A stretch of DNA of 64,000 nt from Pseudonocardia sediminis (GCF_004217185.1 NZ_SHKL01000001.1:3036001-3100000), one strand, 5' to 3'. Shown: positions 16,085 through 25,322, counted from the first letter of the stretch. The notes: a model not told the origin generated them from the letters alone. Numbers and translations are program-made.

Positions 16085-17938
16085 TCAGGCCGGGAGCGTC
16101 GCGAGCGGCTCCAGGCGGACGGGGACCTCCTGGGCCTCGGCGGTCAGCGAGTGGCGCTCGGCCACCGGCCGGTGCCCGGGTGCCCGGGCGACGACGGTGT
16201 AGCTGCCCGGACGGGGCGCGTCGAGGCGGTAGCGGCCGTCGGCTTCGGTGACGGCGCGGGCGACCTGACGACCGTTCGTCGCGTCGATCAGGGTCAGCAC
16301 CGTGCCGGCGGTGGCCTCGGTCGTCCCGTGCACCTGACCGACCAGTGCCGGACCGGGCTCAGTGACACGTCCGGGCACGACCGGCTCGAACGCCGGGTCC
16401 GGGCCCGGAGCGGGCGAGGCCGTCGAGCCGTCGGTGCCGCCACCGTCGGCCGTCGCCGCGTCGGAGGTGGCTGCGTCGCTCGTGGCTGCGGCGGCCGTGG
16501 CGTCCGCCGCCTCCTCAGCGTCGGTCCGGACCCGGTGCGGGCGGCCGGACGGGACGATCGAGCCGCAGACCACGGCCGCGACCACGAACACCACCGACGT
16601 CACCAGGAACGCGACCGCGTAGCCGTGCAGCGTCGCGTCCAGCGGCGACTCCCCGGCGGTGACGACGTAGGCCGCCCCCGCCGTGCCGGCGACGCTCGAC
16701 AGCAGCGCGGTGCCGACCGAGCCGCCCACCTGCTGCATCGTGTTCACCGTGGCCGAGGCGACCCCGGCGTCCCGCGGCTCGACGCCCAGCGTCGCGGTGT
16801 TGATCGAGGTGGACATCGCGGTGCCCATGCCCAGGCCCATCATGACCATCGGTCCGGCGATGGATCCGGCGTAGGTGGAGCCGGAGTCGAGGAACGAGAG
16901 CCAGAACATCGCGCCGGACGCGAGCAGCAGGCCCACGATGATCAACGGTTTGGGCCCGGTCCGCGGCAGCACCACCCGCGGCAGCGTCGTCGAGGTGAGC
17001 ACGATGCTCGCCACCATCGGCAGGAACGCGACGCCGGAGAGCATCGGGGAGAAGCCGAGGTTCTGCTGCAGCACGTAGGTCAGGAACAGCGACAGTGAGA
17101 ACATGCCGAGGGTGAGCGTGAGGATCGTCAGGAACGACCCGCCGCGGTAGCGGTCGAGCAGCACCCGCAACGGCAGCAGCGGGGACCGGACGCGGCGCTG
17201 GACGATGACGAACACGGTCAGCAGCACCACCCCGGCAGCCAGGAACGCGTACACCGGGAGCGACGACCAGCCGTCGGTCTCGGCGCTGCCCAGCCCGTAG
17301 ACCAGGCCGAACAGTCCCGCGCTGGCCAGGATCGTGCCGGTGATGTCGAGCTGGGGCCGGTTCTCCGGTGCCGGGACCTTCGGCATGAAGGTCAGGGCGC
17401 CGACCAGCGCGGCGACGGCGAAGACGGCGTTGACGTACATGCACCAGCGCCAGTCGACGTACTCGGTGAGTGCGCCGCCGAGCAGCAGCCCGACCGCGGC
17501 GCCGGAGCCGGCGAGGGCGCTGAACACGCCGAACGCCGTGGCCCGGTCCTTACCGCCCGGGAACGTCGTCGTGAGCAGCGACAGCGCGGCCGGGGCGAGC
17601 AGGGCCCCGAACACGCCCTGCAGCACCCGAGCCGCGACCAGCACCTCGAAGTTCGGGCTCAGGCCGCCGAGGACGGACGCGACGGCGAAACCGACGAGCC
17701 CGGTCATGAACGCGCCGCGGCGTCCGAACACGTCCGCCAGGCGCCCGCCGAGAAGCAGCAGGCTGCCGAACGACAGCGCGTAGGCGGTGACGATCCACTG
17801 CCGCTGCGGGTCGCTGAAATCCAGGTCCATCTGCGCCGAGGGCAGCGCGATGTTCACGATGGTGTTGTCCAGGATCACCATGAGCTGGGCGATACCGATC
17901 ACGGCGAGAATCCACCAGCGGCGGGCCGAAGTGGTCAT
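16085..17938 (-). CDS. DHA2-type MFS exporter with C-terminal carboxypeptidase-regulatory-like domain
   Basis: 617-residue drug/proton antiporter of the 14-helix DHA2 family. The N-terminal motif ILDNTIVNIALPSAQ and loop motif GGRLADVFGRR (motif A) are typical. The transporter part ends near residue 480. An Ala/Asp/Thr-rich linker follows, then about 85 residues resembling a carboxypeptidase regulatory-like beta-sandwich: VTLTLIDATNGRQVARAV-like strand, EADGRYRLDAPRPGSYTVVARAPGH and a final strand. Such fusions exist in actinobacteria, but most DHA2 proteins lack the domain. AAGGA lies seven bases before the ATG. The divergent SDR gene lies 259 bases away. Substrate unknown; the domain's role is unknown. 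Confidence 0.88.
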   Translation of the reverse strand: MTTSARRWWILAVIGIAQLMVILDNTIVNIALPSAQMDLDFSDPQRQWIVTAYALSFGSLLLLGGRLADVFGRRGAFMTGLVGFAVASVLGGLSPNFEVLVAARVLQGVFGALLAPAALSLLTTTFPGGKDRATAFGVFSALAGSGAAVGLLLGGALTEYVDWRWCMYVNAVFAVAALVGALTFMPKVPAPENRPQLDITGTILASAGLFGLVYGLGSAETDGWSSLPVYAFLAAGVVLLTVFVIVQRRVRSPLLPLRVLLDRYRGGSFLTILTLTLGMFSLSLFLTYVLQQNLGFSPMLSGVAFLPMVASIVLTSTTLPRVVLPRTGPKPLIIVGLLLASGAMFWLSFLDSGSTYAGSIAGPMVMMGLGMGTAMSTSINTATLGVEPRDAGVASATVNTMQQVGGSVGTALLSSVAGTAGAAYVVTAGESPLDATLHGYAVAFLVTSVVFVVAAVVCGSIVPSGRPHRVRTDAEEAADATAAAATSDAATSDAATADGGGTDGSTASPAPGPDPAFEPVVPGRVTEPGPALVGQVHGTTEATAGTVLTLIDATNGRQVARAVTEADGRYRLDAPRPGSYTVVARAPGHRPVAERHSLTAEAQEVPVRLEPLATLPA

Positions 17939-18031
17939 GGGGGTCCTTCTCGATCGGACGTACTCGGGAAGGACGACAACGGTGTCGCCCGGTTCGTCGA
18001 ACGACCGTATGACCTCGACCGCGGTTCAGGT

Positions 18032-18060
18032 CCAGTACTTTTCGGCGTCGCTGTCGACAA
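18032..18060 (-). promoter_or_regulatory. Candidate promoter of the MFS gene
   Basis: On the minus strand a TTGTCG -35 element (18055-18060) and a weak TACTGG -10 element (18032-18037) are separated by 17 bases, about 95 bases before the MFS start. The rest of the 259-base divergent region (17939-18197) holds no clear repeat or operator. Confidence 0.25.
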
Positions 18061-18197
18061 CGGCACATCCACCCTCGGGAATTCCCGGCGGAAGGCATTG
18101 ACGCGTCGTCGGTCGTCGTGCGAAACAGACCAAAAGGTCATGCCGGAATGATCCGGAATCGGTCGGGCGGCGAGGCCCGGGGAAAGAGGGAAATCGG

Positions 18198-18950
18198 ATG
18201 ATCGACTTTCAGCTCGGCGGCAGGGTGGCCGTCGTGACCGGTGGCGCGTCCGGGATCGGGCTCGCCTGCGCGCAGGCCCTGGCCCATTCCGGAGCCGCGG
18301 TCTCGGTGTGGGATCTCGACGCCGGCCGGGTCGAGTCCGCGCGCGCCTCGCTGGGCGCGCGGCACCACGGGGCGGTCGTCGACGTCGTCGACCCGGACGC
18401 GGTGGAGGCGGCGATGCGGTCCGTCGCCGCCGAGTTCGGACGTCTCGACATCGCGGTGCTCAACGCCGGTGTCGCGAGCGACCCGGCGCCGACCGGTGAC
18501 GGGTCCGACGCGTCCTGGCAGCACGTGATCGGTGTGAACCTGGACGGGGTGTTCCACACGATGCGCTCCGCGGTGCGGGCGATGCGTGCGGCCGGGGCCG
18601 GCGGGTCGATCGTCTCGATCGCGTCGGTGCTGGGGCAGGTCGGCTCACCGAACAGCGGGTCCTACGTCGCGGCCAAGCACGGCGTCGTCGGGCTCACGAA
18701 GGCCGCCGCGTGGGAGCACGCCGCCGACGGCATCCGCGTCAACGCCGTCGGGCCCGGCTACATCGACACCCCGCTCCTGGCCGGGCGGATCGACGCCGCG
18801 GCGCGCGCCGACATCGAGGCCCGCCATGCGCCGCAGCGCTTGGGCCGCCCGGAGGAGGTCGCCGCCGTCACCGCGTTCCTGGCCAGCGACGCCGCGTCCT
18901 TCGTGACCGGCGCCTACTACCCGGTCGACGGCGGCTTCCTGGCCCGCTGA
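18198..18950 (+). CDS. Short-chain dehydrogenase/reductase
   Basis: 250-residue classical SDR that would interconvert an alcohol and a ketone with NAD(P)(H). The cofactor loop TGGASGIG is at residues 14-21, the structural NAG motif appears as LNAGVAS near residue 90, the catalytic serine lies in IVSIASVLG, and Tyr-x-x-x-Lys is YVAAK. An acidic residue after the second strand (VWDLDAGR) favours NAD over NADP. The start has GAAAGAGG upstream. It is divergent from the MFS exporter, and a long hairpin follows at 18968-19010, so it is probably monocistronic. Substrate cannot be assigned. Confidence 0.88.
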   Translation: MIDFQLGGRVAVVTGGASGIGLACAQALAHSGAAVSVWDLDAGRVESARASLGARHHGAVVDVVDPDAVEAAMRSVAAEFGRLDIAVLNAGVASDPAPTGDGSDASWQHVIGVNLDGVFHTMRSAVRAMRAAGAGGSIVSIASVLGQVGSPNSGSYVAAKHGVVGLTKAAAWEHAADGIRVNAVGPGYIDTPLLAGRIDAAARADIEARHAPQRLGRPEEVAAVTAFLASDAASFVTGAYYPVDGGFLAR

Positions 18951-18967
18951 CCCCGTTCCACCCCGGT

Positions 18968-19010
18968 GAGCGGCACTCTCGTCGCAACCGATCCGACGAG
19001 AGTGCCGCTC
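18968..19010 (+). terminator. 17-bp perfect hairpin after the SDR gene
   Basis: GAGCGGCACTCTCGTCG (18968-18984) and its exact reverse complement (18994-19010) flank a nine-base loop, 17 bases after the SDR stop. The remaining 176 bases up to the symporter start show no other clear element. Confidence 0.68.
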
Positions 19011-19186
19011 GTTACAGGCTGGAATGGGAGCCGGCGAGCGGGATGTTGTGGCCGGGAGTGTGGGGGAGTGCTGTGGGTGAGGGTCTGACGCGTCGCCGTG
19101 TCATCGATTACGGACGACGGCGGTCGAGCGGCTGTCCGGGGTCACCGCCCCGTCCCTGACCGCATCCGATCTCCGGAGCCTGCCCG

Positions 19187-20572
19187 ATGTTTGTCATCAC
19201 CCGTGCGGCCCGTGCCTGGTCCCGACCGCGCACGTTCGCCCTCCTCACCCTCGCCGGGCTCGTGCTCGGCGCCGTTCTCGGTCTGGTCGCCCGCGCCACC
19301 GGCGCCGAGTGGCTGGCCTCGAGCCTGGACACGATCGGCACCCTGTTCACCGGGCTGCTGCAGCTCACGGTCGTGCCGCTGGTGTTCGCCGCGATCGTCG
19401 TCGGCATCGTCAGCCTGCGGAACCTCGGCGGCGGACGCACCGCCGCCCGTCTCGGCGGCCGGACCGTGGCCTGGTTCGCCGGCACCTCGCTGATCGCGGT
19501 CCTGATCGGCATCGGGATCGGGCTGATCGCCCGTCCCGGTGCGGGCGTGACCGTCGCGGCCGACCCGGAGTCGCTGGCCACCGTCCAGGGCCGGACGCAG
19601 GGGTCCTGGGACTCGGTCCTGTCCGGGCTGATCCCGGAGAACTTCTTCAGCGCCTTCTCCGAGGGCGAGATCCTGCAGGTCGTGTTCCTCGCGCTGCTGA
19701 TCGGCATCGCGGCCTACGCGCTCGGTGACCGGGCGGAGCCCTTCGTGGCGTTCACCCGCTCCGCGTTCGAGATCATCCAGAAGATCATCGGCTGGATCGT
19801 GAAGCTGGCCCCGATCGGCGTGCTCGGCCTGATCGGCAACGCGTTCGCCAGCTACGGCACCGGGTTCGTGCAGTCGCTGCTGGGCCTGATCGTGACCGTC
19901 TACGTCGGCTGCGCGCTGGTGCTGTTCGTCGTCTACCCGATCCTGCTGCGCTACGTCGCCGGCGTCAGCCCGCGCCGGTTCTTCGCCGTCACCTGGCCGA
20001 CGTTGCAGTTCGCGTTCGTGTCCCGCTCGTCGAGCGCGTCGCTGCCGCTGTCCCGCCGCGCCGCCGTCGACCTCGGGGTGGACCCGGGCTACGCCGGCTT
20101 CGCCGTCCCGCTGGGCAGCACCACGAAGATGGACGGCTGCGCCGCGATCTACCCGGCGCTGGCCACGATCTTCATCGCGCACGTCACCGGCGTGCAGCTG
20201 GCCGCGTGGCAGTACCTCGTGATCGTCGCCGTCGCCGTGTTCGGCGCGCTGGCCACGGCCGGGACGACCGGCTGGTTCACGATGCTCACGCTGACCCTGG
20301 GCGCGATCGGGATGCCGCCGCAGGTGATCGCGGTCGGGATCGCCGTCGTCTACGGCATCGACCCGATCCTGGACATGATGCGCACCGCGACGAACGTCGC
20401 CGGGCAGATCACCGTCCCGGTCGTCGTCGCGAGCCAGGAGGGCCTCCTCGACGAGCGGGTCGCCCGCGGCGAGGTGGAGCCGGCCGACCTCGACGCCGCT
20501 CCGGTCACCGGCTCGACGCCCGGCGGTCCGACGGCCGCCGCCGAGCCCACCCGCGAGCTCGCCGACCGCTGA
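19187..20572 (+). CDS. DAACS-family dicarboxylate/amino acid:cation symporter
   Basis: 461-residue membrane protein of the DctA/GltP family, which takes up C4-dicarboxylates or acidic amino acids with sodium or protons. Eight or so hydrophobic segments are spread over residues 15-420. The serine-rich re-entrant loop is visible as SRSSSASLPLS and the cation-binding NMDG-type motif as STTKMDGCAA, with Lys in place of the usual Asn. The second re-entrant loop and last helix contain GIDPILDMMRTATNVAGQ, where DxxRTxxNVxGD-type residues bind substrate carboxylate. The C-terminal 50 residues are hydrophilic. Substrate is unresolved: Arg in MMRT fits dicarboxylates or acidic amino acids. Confidence 0.9.
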   Translation: MFVITRAARAWSRPRTFALLTLAGLVLGAVLGLVARATGAEWLASSLDTIGTLFTGLLQLTVVPLVFAAIVVGIVSLRNLGGGRTAARLGGRTVAWFAGTSLIAVLIGIGIGLIARPGAGVTVAADPESLATVQGRTQGSWDSVLSGLIPENFFSAFSEGEILQVVFLALLIGIAAYALGDRAEPFVAFTRSAFEIIQKIIGWIVKLAPIGVLGLIGNAFASYGTGFVQSLLGLIVTVYVGCALVLFVVYPILLRYVAGVSPRRFFAVTWPTLQFAFVSRSSSASLPLSRRAAVDLGVDPGYAGFAVPLGSTTKMDGCAAIYPALATIFIAHVTGVQLAAWQYLVIVAVAVFGALATAGTTGWFTMLTLTLGAIGMPPQVIAVGIAVVYGIDPILDMMRTATNVAGQITVPVVVASQEGLLDERVARGEVEPADLDAAPVTGSTPGGPTAAAEPTRELADR

Positions 20573-20580
20573 GTCACCCC

Positions 20581-20627
20581 ACTCGTGGAGCCTCCGTGCG
20601 GTGCCGCCGCACGGAGGCTCCACGAGT
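20581..20627 (+). terminator. 21-bp perfect hairpin after the symporter gene
   Basis: Positions 20581-20601 and 20607-20627 are exact reverse complements around the five-base loop TGCCG, eight bases after the symporter stop. This is the strongest hairpin in the window and marks the end of the transcript before the OleA-like operon. Confidence 0.75.
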
Positions 20628-20697
20628 ACGGGCGTAACGCCCGGTATCGGTAGTTCGACGCAGGCGTGGAGAGGATCACGCTTCCTAGAGTCGGGGT

Positions 20698-21714
20698 GTG
20701 GCACAGGAACCGACGGGGGTGGCGGTGGGCGCGCGAGTGGCCGGGGTCGAGGTGCACCTGCCGTCGCGGCGGGTGCCCACCGCCGAGCTCGAGGCGTGGG
20801 TGGGCCCGTTCCGGCCGCCGCCCGGCCTGCTGCACCGGCTCACCGGGATCGCCGCGCGGCACGTCATGGACGCCGACGAGCAGGCGTCCGACTTGGCCGT
20901 CGCCGCCGCCCGGAAGGTCCTCGCCGCGACCGGGACGTCGCCGGACGAGGTCGATCTCCTGATCTTCGCCGCGGCCAGCCAGGACCTGGTGGAGCCCGCG
21001 ACCGCGCACATCGTCGCGGCGAAGCTGGGCGTGTCCTGCCCGGTGATGGACGTCAAGAACGCCTGCAACAGCGTCCTCAACGGGATCGAGACCGCCGACG
21101 CGCTGATCGCCACCGGGCGCTACCGCACGGTGCTGGTGGCGTGCGGGGAGTCGCCGTCGCGGGCGGTGCGGCGCGACGTCGCGTCACTGCGGGAGTTCCT
21201 GCGCGCGCTGCCCGGCTACACGCTCTCCGACGCCGGCGCGGCCGTCCTGCTCACCGCCGCGGAGACGCCCGGGATCCTCGCCTCCGGGTTCGCCGCGGAC
21301 TCCCGGCACTGGGCGGCCGGGACGCTGGCCACCGGCGGCTCGATGCACCCTCGCGACCCCGAGCACACCTACTTCACCCTCGACGCCGCCGCGCTGAAGA
21401 AGGCGTTCCTGGCTCTGGGCACCGGGATCCTCGACCGCACCCTCGCCGGGGCCGGCCTGGGATGGGACGACCTCGCCGTCGTCGGCGTGCACCAGGTGTC
21501 GCTGCCCTACCTCGAGGTGTTCGCCGACCGGGCCGGGGTGCCGCGCGACAAGCTCGTGGTGACCGTCGCCGAGCACGGCAACTGCGCCGCGGCGAGCCTG
21601 CCGTTGCAGCTCGCCCGCGCCCGCGAGTCCGGACGGGCCGGCCCCGGTGACCTGGTCGGGCTCGTCGGGCTGGCCGGCGGGGTCAGCCTCGGGCTGATCG
21701 TGGTGCGGCTGTGA
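20698..21714 (+). CDS. OleA-like ketoacyl synthase III (thiolase superfamily)
   Basis: 338-residue KAS III-fold enzyme. The triad is visible: Cys123 in VKNACNSVLNG, His265 in GVHQVSLPY and Asn295 in EHGNCAAAS. The Cys motif NACNSVLNG resembles OleA, which joins two acyl-CoAs head to head to give a beta-keto acid, more than the AACSGF of FabH. It is first in a five-gene run with overlapping ends (glycosyltransferase, P450, OleC-like ligase, OleD-like reductase). GTG start at 20698. Alternatively it could be a FabH-like starter synthase; the OleC and OleD neighbours favour the OleA reading. Confidence 0.8.
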   Translation: MAQEPTGVAVGARVAGVEVHLPSRRVPTAELEAWVGPFRPPPGLLHRLTGIAARHVMDADEQASDLAVAAARKVLAATGTSPDEVDLLIFAAASQDLVEPATAHIVAAKLGVSCPVMDVKNACNSVLNGIETADALIATGRYRTVLVACGESPSRAVRRDVASLREFLRALPGYTLSDAGAAVLLTAAETPGILASGFAADSRHWAAGTLATGGSMHPRDPEHTYFTLDAAALKKAFLALGTGILDRTLAGAGLGWDDLAVVGVHQVSLPYLEVFADRAGVPRDKLVVTVAEHGNCAAASLPLQLARARESGRAGPGDLVGLVGLAGGVSLGLIVVRL

Positions 21715-22481
21715 CGCCCGGCCCCGGTGGCCCGGACCTCTGGGTGGTCGTCCCCGCGTTCGACGAGGCCGCCGGGATCGGCGCCACGCTCGCCGCGCTG
21801 GCCGCGCAGACCGACCGCGGGTTCGCGCTGGTCGTGGTGGACAACGCCAGCACCGACGGCACGGCCGGGGTGGTGCGGCGCTTCGCGGAGGCGCACCCAT
21901 TGGTGCGGGTCGACGTCGTGCACGAGCCGCAGCGGGGGACCGGCGCGGCCGCGGACACCGGCATGCGGCACGCGATCGCCGCCGGGGCCCGGTGGCTGGC
22001 GCGCACCGACGCCGACTGCCTGCCCGCCCCGGACTGGACCGCCCGCGTGCGGGCCGCGTTCGCCCGCGGTGACGAGCTGGTCGGCGGCCGCCTGCGCCCG
22101 CGCACCGACGAGGGCGTGGCGTGGTGGAGGCGGACGGCGATGACCGGCGCGCTGGAGCTGGCGGCGGCGTTCGGACGCCTCCGCCCCGGGAACCGGGTCC
22201 CCGGCGCACGCGGCGGGTACGTGATGGCGCCGGGCTGCAACATGGCCGTCACCGCGGAGCTCTACCTCGCCGCGGGCGGGTTCCCGCGCACCCGGATCCA
22301 GGACCTGCACGAGGACCGCGCACTGGTTAACGCCGCGCGCCCGCTCAGTGCGCACGTCGTGTCGCGGCGCGACGTCGTCGTGTCCGCGTCGAGCCGCCGG
22401 GTGCGCGCGTGGGGGCTGGTCCGGACGCTGGGCTGGTACGCCGACCACCGCTACCGGCCCGCGCACGTGGACATCCGGTGA
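21711..22481 (+). CDS. Family 2 glycosyltransferase
   Basis: 256-residue GT-A fold glycosyltransferase. The N-terminus shows VVVPAFDEAAGI and VVDNASTDGT, the nucleotide-binding half, and TDADC at residues 99-103 is the DxD metal site. DLHEDRAL near residue 200 fits the catalytic ED motif. No membrane segment is seen, so it is cytosolic. GTG at 21711 overlaps the OleA-like stop by four bases (GTGA), and its own stop overlaps the P450 start the same way, so it is translated within the operon. Acceptor and sugar are unknown; transfer of a sugar to the lipid product of the operon is a reasonable hypothesis. Confidence 0.85.
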   Translation: MTPGPGGPDLWVVVPAFDEAAGIGATLAALAAQTDRGFALVVVDNASTDGTAGVVRRFAEAHPLVRVDVVHEPQRGTGAAADTGMRHAIAAGARWLARTDADCLPAPDWTARVRAAFARGDELVGGRLRPRTDEGVAWWRRTAMTGALELAAAFGRLRPGNRVPGARGGYVMAPGCNMAVTAELYLAAGGFPRTRIQDLHEDRALVNAARPLSAHVVSRRDVVVSASSRRVRAWGLVRTLGWYADHRYRPAHVDIR

Positions 22482-23728
22482 CGGCTCACCCGACGAGGCG
22501 GGCGGACCGGTGGGAGCGCCGGGTCCAGCTCGCCGCGCACCCCCTCGGCTACCCGCTGCTGCGCGGGCTGGCCCGGCTCGGGCCGGTGGTGCGGGTGCCG
22601 CGGGTCGGCGTCGTGGTCAGCGACGCCGCCGTGGCGCGCGCGGTGCTCGGCGACCCGTCGGCGTTCCGCAAGACCGGCCCCGGGTCGCCGGCGGCGCTGT
22701 GGACGCCGGTGGTCGGGCCGTCGGTGCTGCTGAACATGGAGGGACCCGACCACGCGCGGCTGCGCACGGCGTTGTCCGAGCTGTTCACGCCGCGCGCGGT
22801 CGAGGAGCTGGTCGCCGCGTCCGCGGTGCCGGAGCTGGTGCGCCGGCGTCTGGTCGCGGGGGAGGAGGTCGACCTGGTCGCCGCGACCGCGTCGATGGCC
22901 GGGGCGGCGATCGCGGAGCTGGTCGGCCTGGGGGAGCCCGCCGAGACCCGCACCGGCGCATCCGGGCGCGGCGGCACGGCGGCCGGACCCGCGCGGGCGG
23001 ACACACGGAGCGGCGGGTTCGGGCCGCCCGGCCCGGCCCTGGACGCCGCCCGGGCGCTGACCGGGATGGTGCGGCTCGGGCGTCCGTCGCTCACCACGCG
23101 TCAGGTCACGAGGGCCCGGGCCGCGCTCGCGACGCTGACCGCACCGGCCGTCGCGGCCTACCGCGAGGGCGACCCGTCGACCGTCCCCGGGCGGATGCGG
23201 GCGCTGGGCCTCGACGAGGAGGAGGCCCGCGGCGCGGTGGCGGCGTTCGCGCTGACCGGCACCGAGACCGTCGTGTCGTTCGTCCCGCGCCTGGTCGCGC
23301 TCGTGCACGACGCGGGTCTCCTGGACGCGGTGGCCGCCGACCCCGACACGGCCGAGACGGTGACCACCGAGGCCCTGCGCGTCGTGGCACCATCCCCGGT
23401 CATGCTGCGCAGCGTCGCCCGGCCCGGCGTCGTCGGGGACACCGAGGTCCGTCCCGGCGACCGCGTCGTGATCGCCACCGTGTCCGCGGCCCGGGCCACC
23501 GGCGGCTTCGATCCGCAGCGCCCGCATCCCCCCGCGGTCCGGAACCTCTGGTTCGGCGCCGGCCCCCACTTCTGCCTCGGCATGCCGCTCGCGACGGCGC
23601 AGATCCGGGCACTGCGCACCGCCGTCCTCGACGCGCACCGGGAACGACCGGTGCGGGTGCTGCGCCGCCGCGTGGCCCGGCAGGTGCTGGTGCCCGGTTA
23701 CCGGGAGCTGGTGGTCGGGCATGGCTGA
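22478..23728 (+). CDS. Cytochrome P450
   Basis: 416-residue soluble P450. The heme ligand is Cys366 in FGAGPHFCLGMPLA, the K-helix ExxR is Glu298-Arg301 (TEALRV), and the I-helix oxygen-binding region reads FALTGTETV. A Pro/Gly/Arg-rich insertion lies at about residues 165-190. GTG at 22478 overlaps the glycosyltransferase stop by four bases. The OleC-like ATG starts eight bases before this stop. The P450 would hydroxylate or otherwise oxidise the lipid intermediate made by the neighbouring OleA/C/D-like enzymes; redox partner genes are not present in the window. Confidence 0.9.
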   Translation: MTAHPTRRADRWERRVQLAAHPLGYPLLRGLARLGPVVRVPRVGVVVSDAAVARAVLGDPSAFRKTGPGSPAALWTPVVGPSVLLNMEGPDHARLRTALSELFTPRAVEELVAASAVPELVRRRLVAGEEVDLVAATASMAGAAIAELVGLGEPAETRTGASGRGGTAAGPARADTRSGGFGPPGPALDAARALTGMVRLGRPSLTTRQVTRARAALATLTAPAVAAYREGDPSTVPGRMRALGLDEEEARGAVAAFALTGTETVVSFVPRLVALVHDAGLLDAVAADPDTAETVTTEALRVVAPSPVMLRSVARPGVVGDTEVRPGDRVVIATVSAARATGGFDPQRPHPPAVRNLWFGAGPHFCLGMPLATAQIRALRTAVLDAHRERPVRVLRRRVARQVLVPGYRELVVGHG

Positions 23729-25322
23729 CCGGCCCGACGTCGTCGCCGCCCTGCTCGACGCGGCACGGGAGCACCCGGCGGCACCGGCGCTGACCGGCCC
23801 GGACGGTGCGACCCTGACCCACCGCGAGCTGTCGACGCGCATCGTCGCCGTGGCGTCGCGTCTGCGGGAGGCCGGGTTCGCGCCGGGCAAGCGGATGCTG
23901 TTCTCGGTGCGCCCCGGACCGGACTCGGTCGTGCTCGCCCTCGGCGTGGTCGCCGCCGGTGGCTGCGTCGTGTTCCTCGACCCGGGCGTGGGACCGGAGC
24001 TGTTCGCCGCCCGGACCGGGCTCGCCCGCGCCCGGTGGGCCGCGGCCGAGTCGATGCTCTACACCGTGGGACGACGCCCGTTGCGCCCGCTGGCCCGGCG
24101 CCGCGGCGTGCTGCTGCCGGACTACGCCGCGCTGCCCGTCCGGCACGTCCACACCGGACGGTGGCTGCCGGGCGTCCCGCGCGGGGCGCTCGCCCTGTCC
24201 GACCTGCAGCGCCCGGTCGGGATCCCGGAGCCGCCCGGCACGCCCGTGCGGTACGCGCCGGAGCAGGACGCCGTCGTCGTCTTCACCGCCGGGACGACCG
24301 CGTCGCCGCGGGCGGTCGTGCACACCCGCGGCTCGCTCGGCTCCGCCCTCGACATCCTGGCCGCGCGCTGCACGCTCGGGCCGGGCAGCCGCGTGCACAC
24401 CGACCAGTTCCTGCTCGGACTGCCCGCCCTGACCGGCAGCGGGCACTGGAGCATGCCGCCCTACGGCCTCGCGCCCGGCAGCGACCCGGACGAGATCGCC
24501 CGCGGTCTCACCGACGCGACGCACACGTTCCTCGTTCCGGCCGACCTCTCCGCGCTGCTCGACCGGATCGCCGACGGCGTGCTGCCGGTGCCGCCGCGGC
24601 TGCGCCAGGTGCTCGTCGGCGCCGCCCCCGTGCTGGCCCCGCTGCTGCGCCGGGCGTCGTCGCTGCTGCCCGGCGTCGAGATCCTCGCCGTCTACGGGAT
24701 GACCGAGATCCTCCCGGTCGCGGTCGCCACGGCGACCCAGAAGCTCGCGTTCGACGGCGACGGGGACCTGCTCGGCGCCCCGTTGCCGGGGGTGCGGGTG
24801 CGGGTCGACGACGACGGGCACCTGCTCGTCCGCGGCCCGAACATGGCACGCGGCCACCTCGGCGGGCCGGAGCTGACCGAGCACGACACCGGCGACCTCG
24901 CCCGCATCGAGGCCGGACGGATCGTGCTCGTCGGACGGGCCAAGGACATGATCATCCGCGGGGCGACGAACATCTACCCCGGCCTGTACGAGCCGGGGAT
25001 CGCCGACCTGCCCGGCGTCGCCGAGGCCTACCTCGTCGGTGTGCCCGACGGCATCGGCGACGAGCGTGTGGTGCTGCTGCTGCGGCCCGCGCAGGGCGCG
25101 CCGGCCGACCTGGCCGACCGGGTGCGCGAGGTCCTGCCCCGGATCATGGACGCGTCCGCGCTGCCGGACCGGGTGCTCACCGTGACGGCGGTGCCGCGCG
25201 ACGGCCGCACCCGCAAGCCGGACCGGACGGCGATGACCCGCCTGGCCGCGCACCAGCTGGAGGCACCGGTCCCGGCGCCGCGCACACCCCGGGCCGGGTC
25301 GAGGTTCCGGGCGCGACGGTGA
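23721..25322 (+). CDS. OleC-like acyl-AMP ligase / beta-lactone synthetase candidate
   Basis: 533-residue ANL-superfamily adenylating enzyme. OleC-like traits: VVFLDPGVGPE near residue 85, AVYGMTEILPVAVAT near residue 320, GDLLGAPLPGVRV after it, and a C-terminal DGRTRKPDR with the catalytic lysine region. OleC converts a beta-hydroxy acid and ATP to a beta-lactone. The phosphate-binding loop is FTAGTTASPRAVVHT: the usual TSGTTGxPKG has Ser to Ala, Gly to Ala, Lys to Arg and Gly to Ala changes, which is unusual. It overlaps the P450 gene by eight bases and the OleD-like gene by four. It could instead be a fatty acyl-CoA or acyl-AMP ligase. Confidence 0.75.
   Translation: MADRPDVVAALLDAAREHPAAPALTGPDGATLTHRELSTRIVAVASRLREAGFAPGKRMLFSVRPGPDSVVLALGVVAAGGCVVFLDPGVGPELFAARTGLARARWAAAESMLYTVGRRPLRPLARRRGVLLPDYAALPVRHVHTGRWLPGVPRGALALSDLQRPVGIPEPPGTPVRYAPEQDAVVVFTAGTTASPRAVVHTRGSLGSALDILAARCTLGPGSRVHTDQFLLGLPALTGSGHWSMPPYGLAPGSDPDEIARGLTDATHTFLVPADLSALLDRIADGVLPVPPRLRQVLVGAAPVLAPLLRRASSLLPGVEILAVYGMTEILPVAVATATQKLAFDGDGDLLGAPLPGVRVRVDDDGHLLVRGPNMARGHLGGPELTEHDTGDLARIEAGRIVLVGRAKDMIIRGATNIYPGLYEPGIADLPGVAEAYLVGVPDGIGDERVVLLLRPAQGAPADLADRVREVLPRIMDASALPDRVLTVTAVPRDGRTRKPDRTAMTRLAAHQLEAPVPAPRTPRAGSRFRARR

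Noticed and set aside
22409..22477. ATG start for the P450 upstream of the chosen GTG
   Set aside because: It would lie within the glycosyltransferase gene; the GTGA overlap repeats the pattern of the other junctions in the operon.
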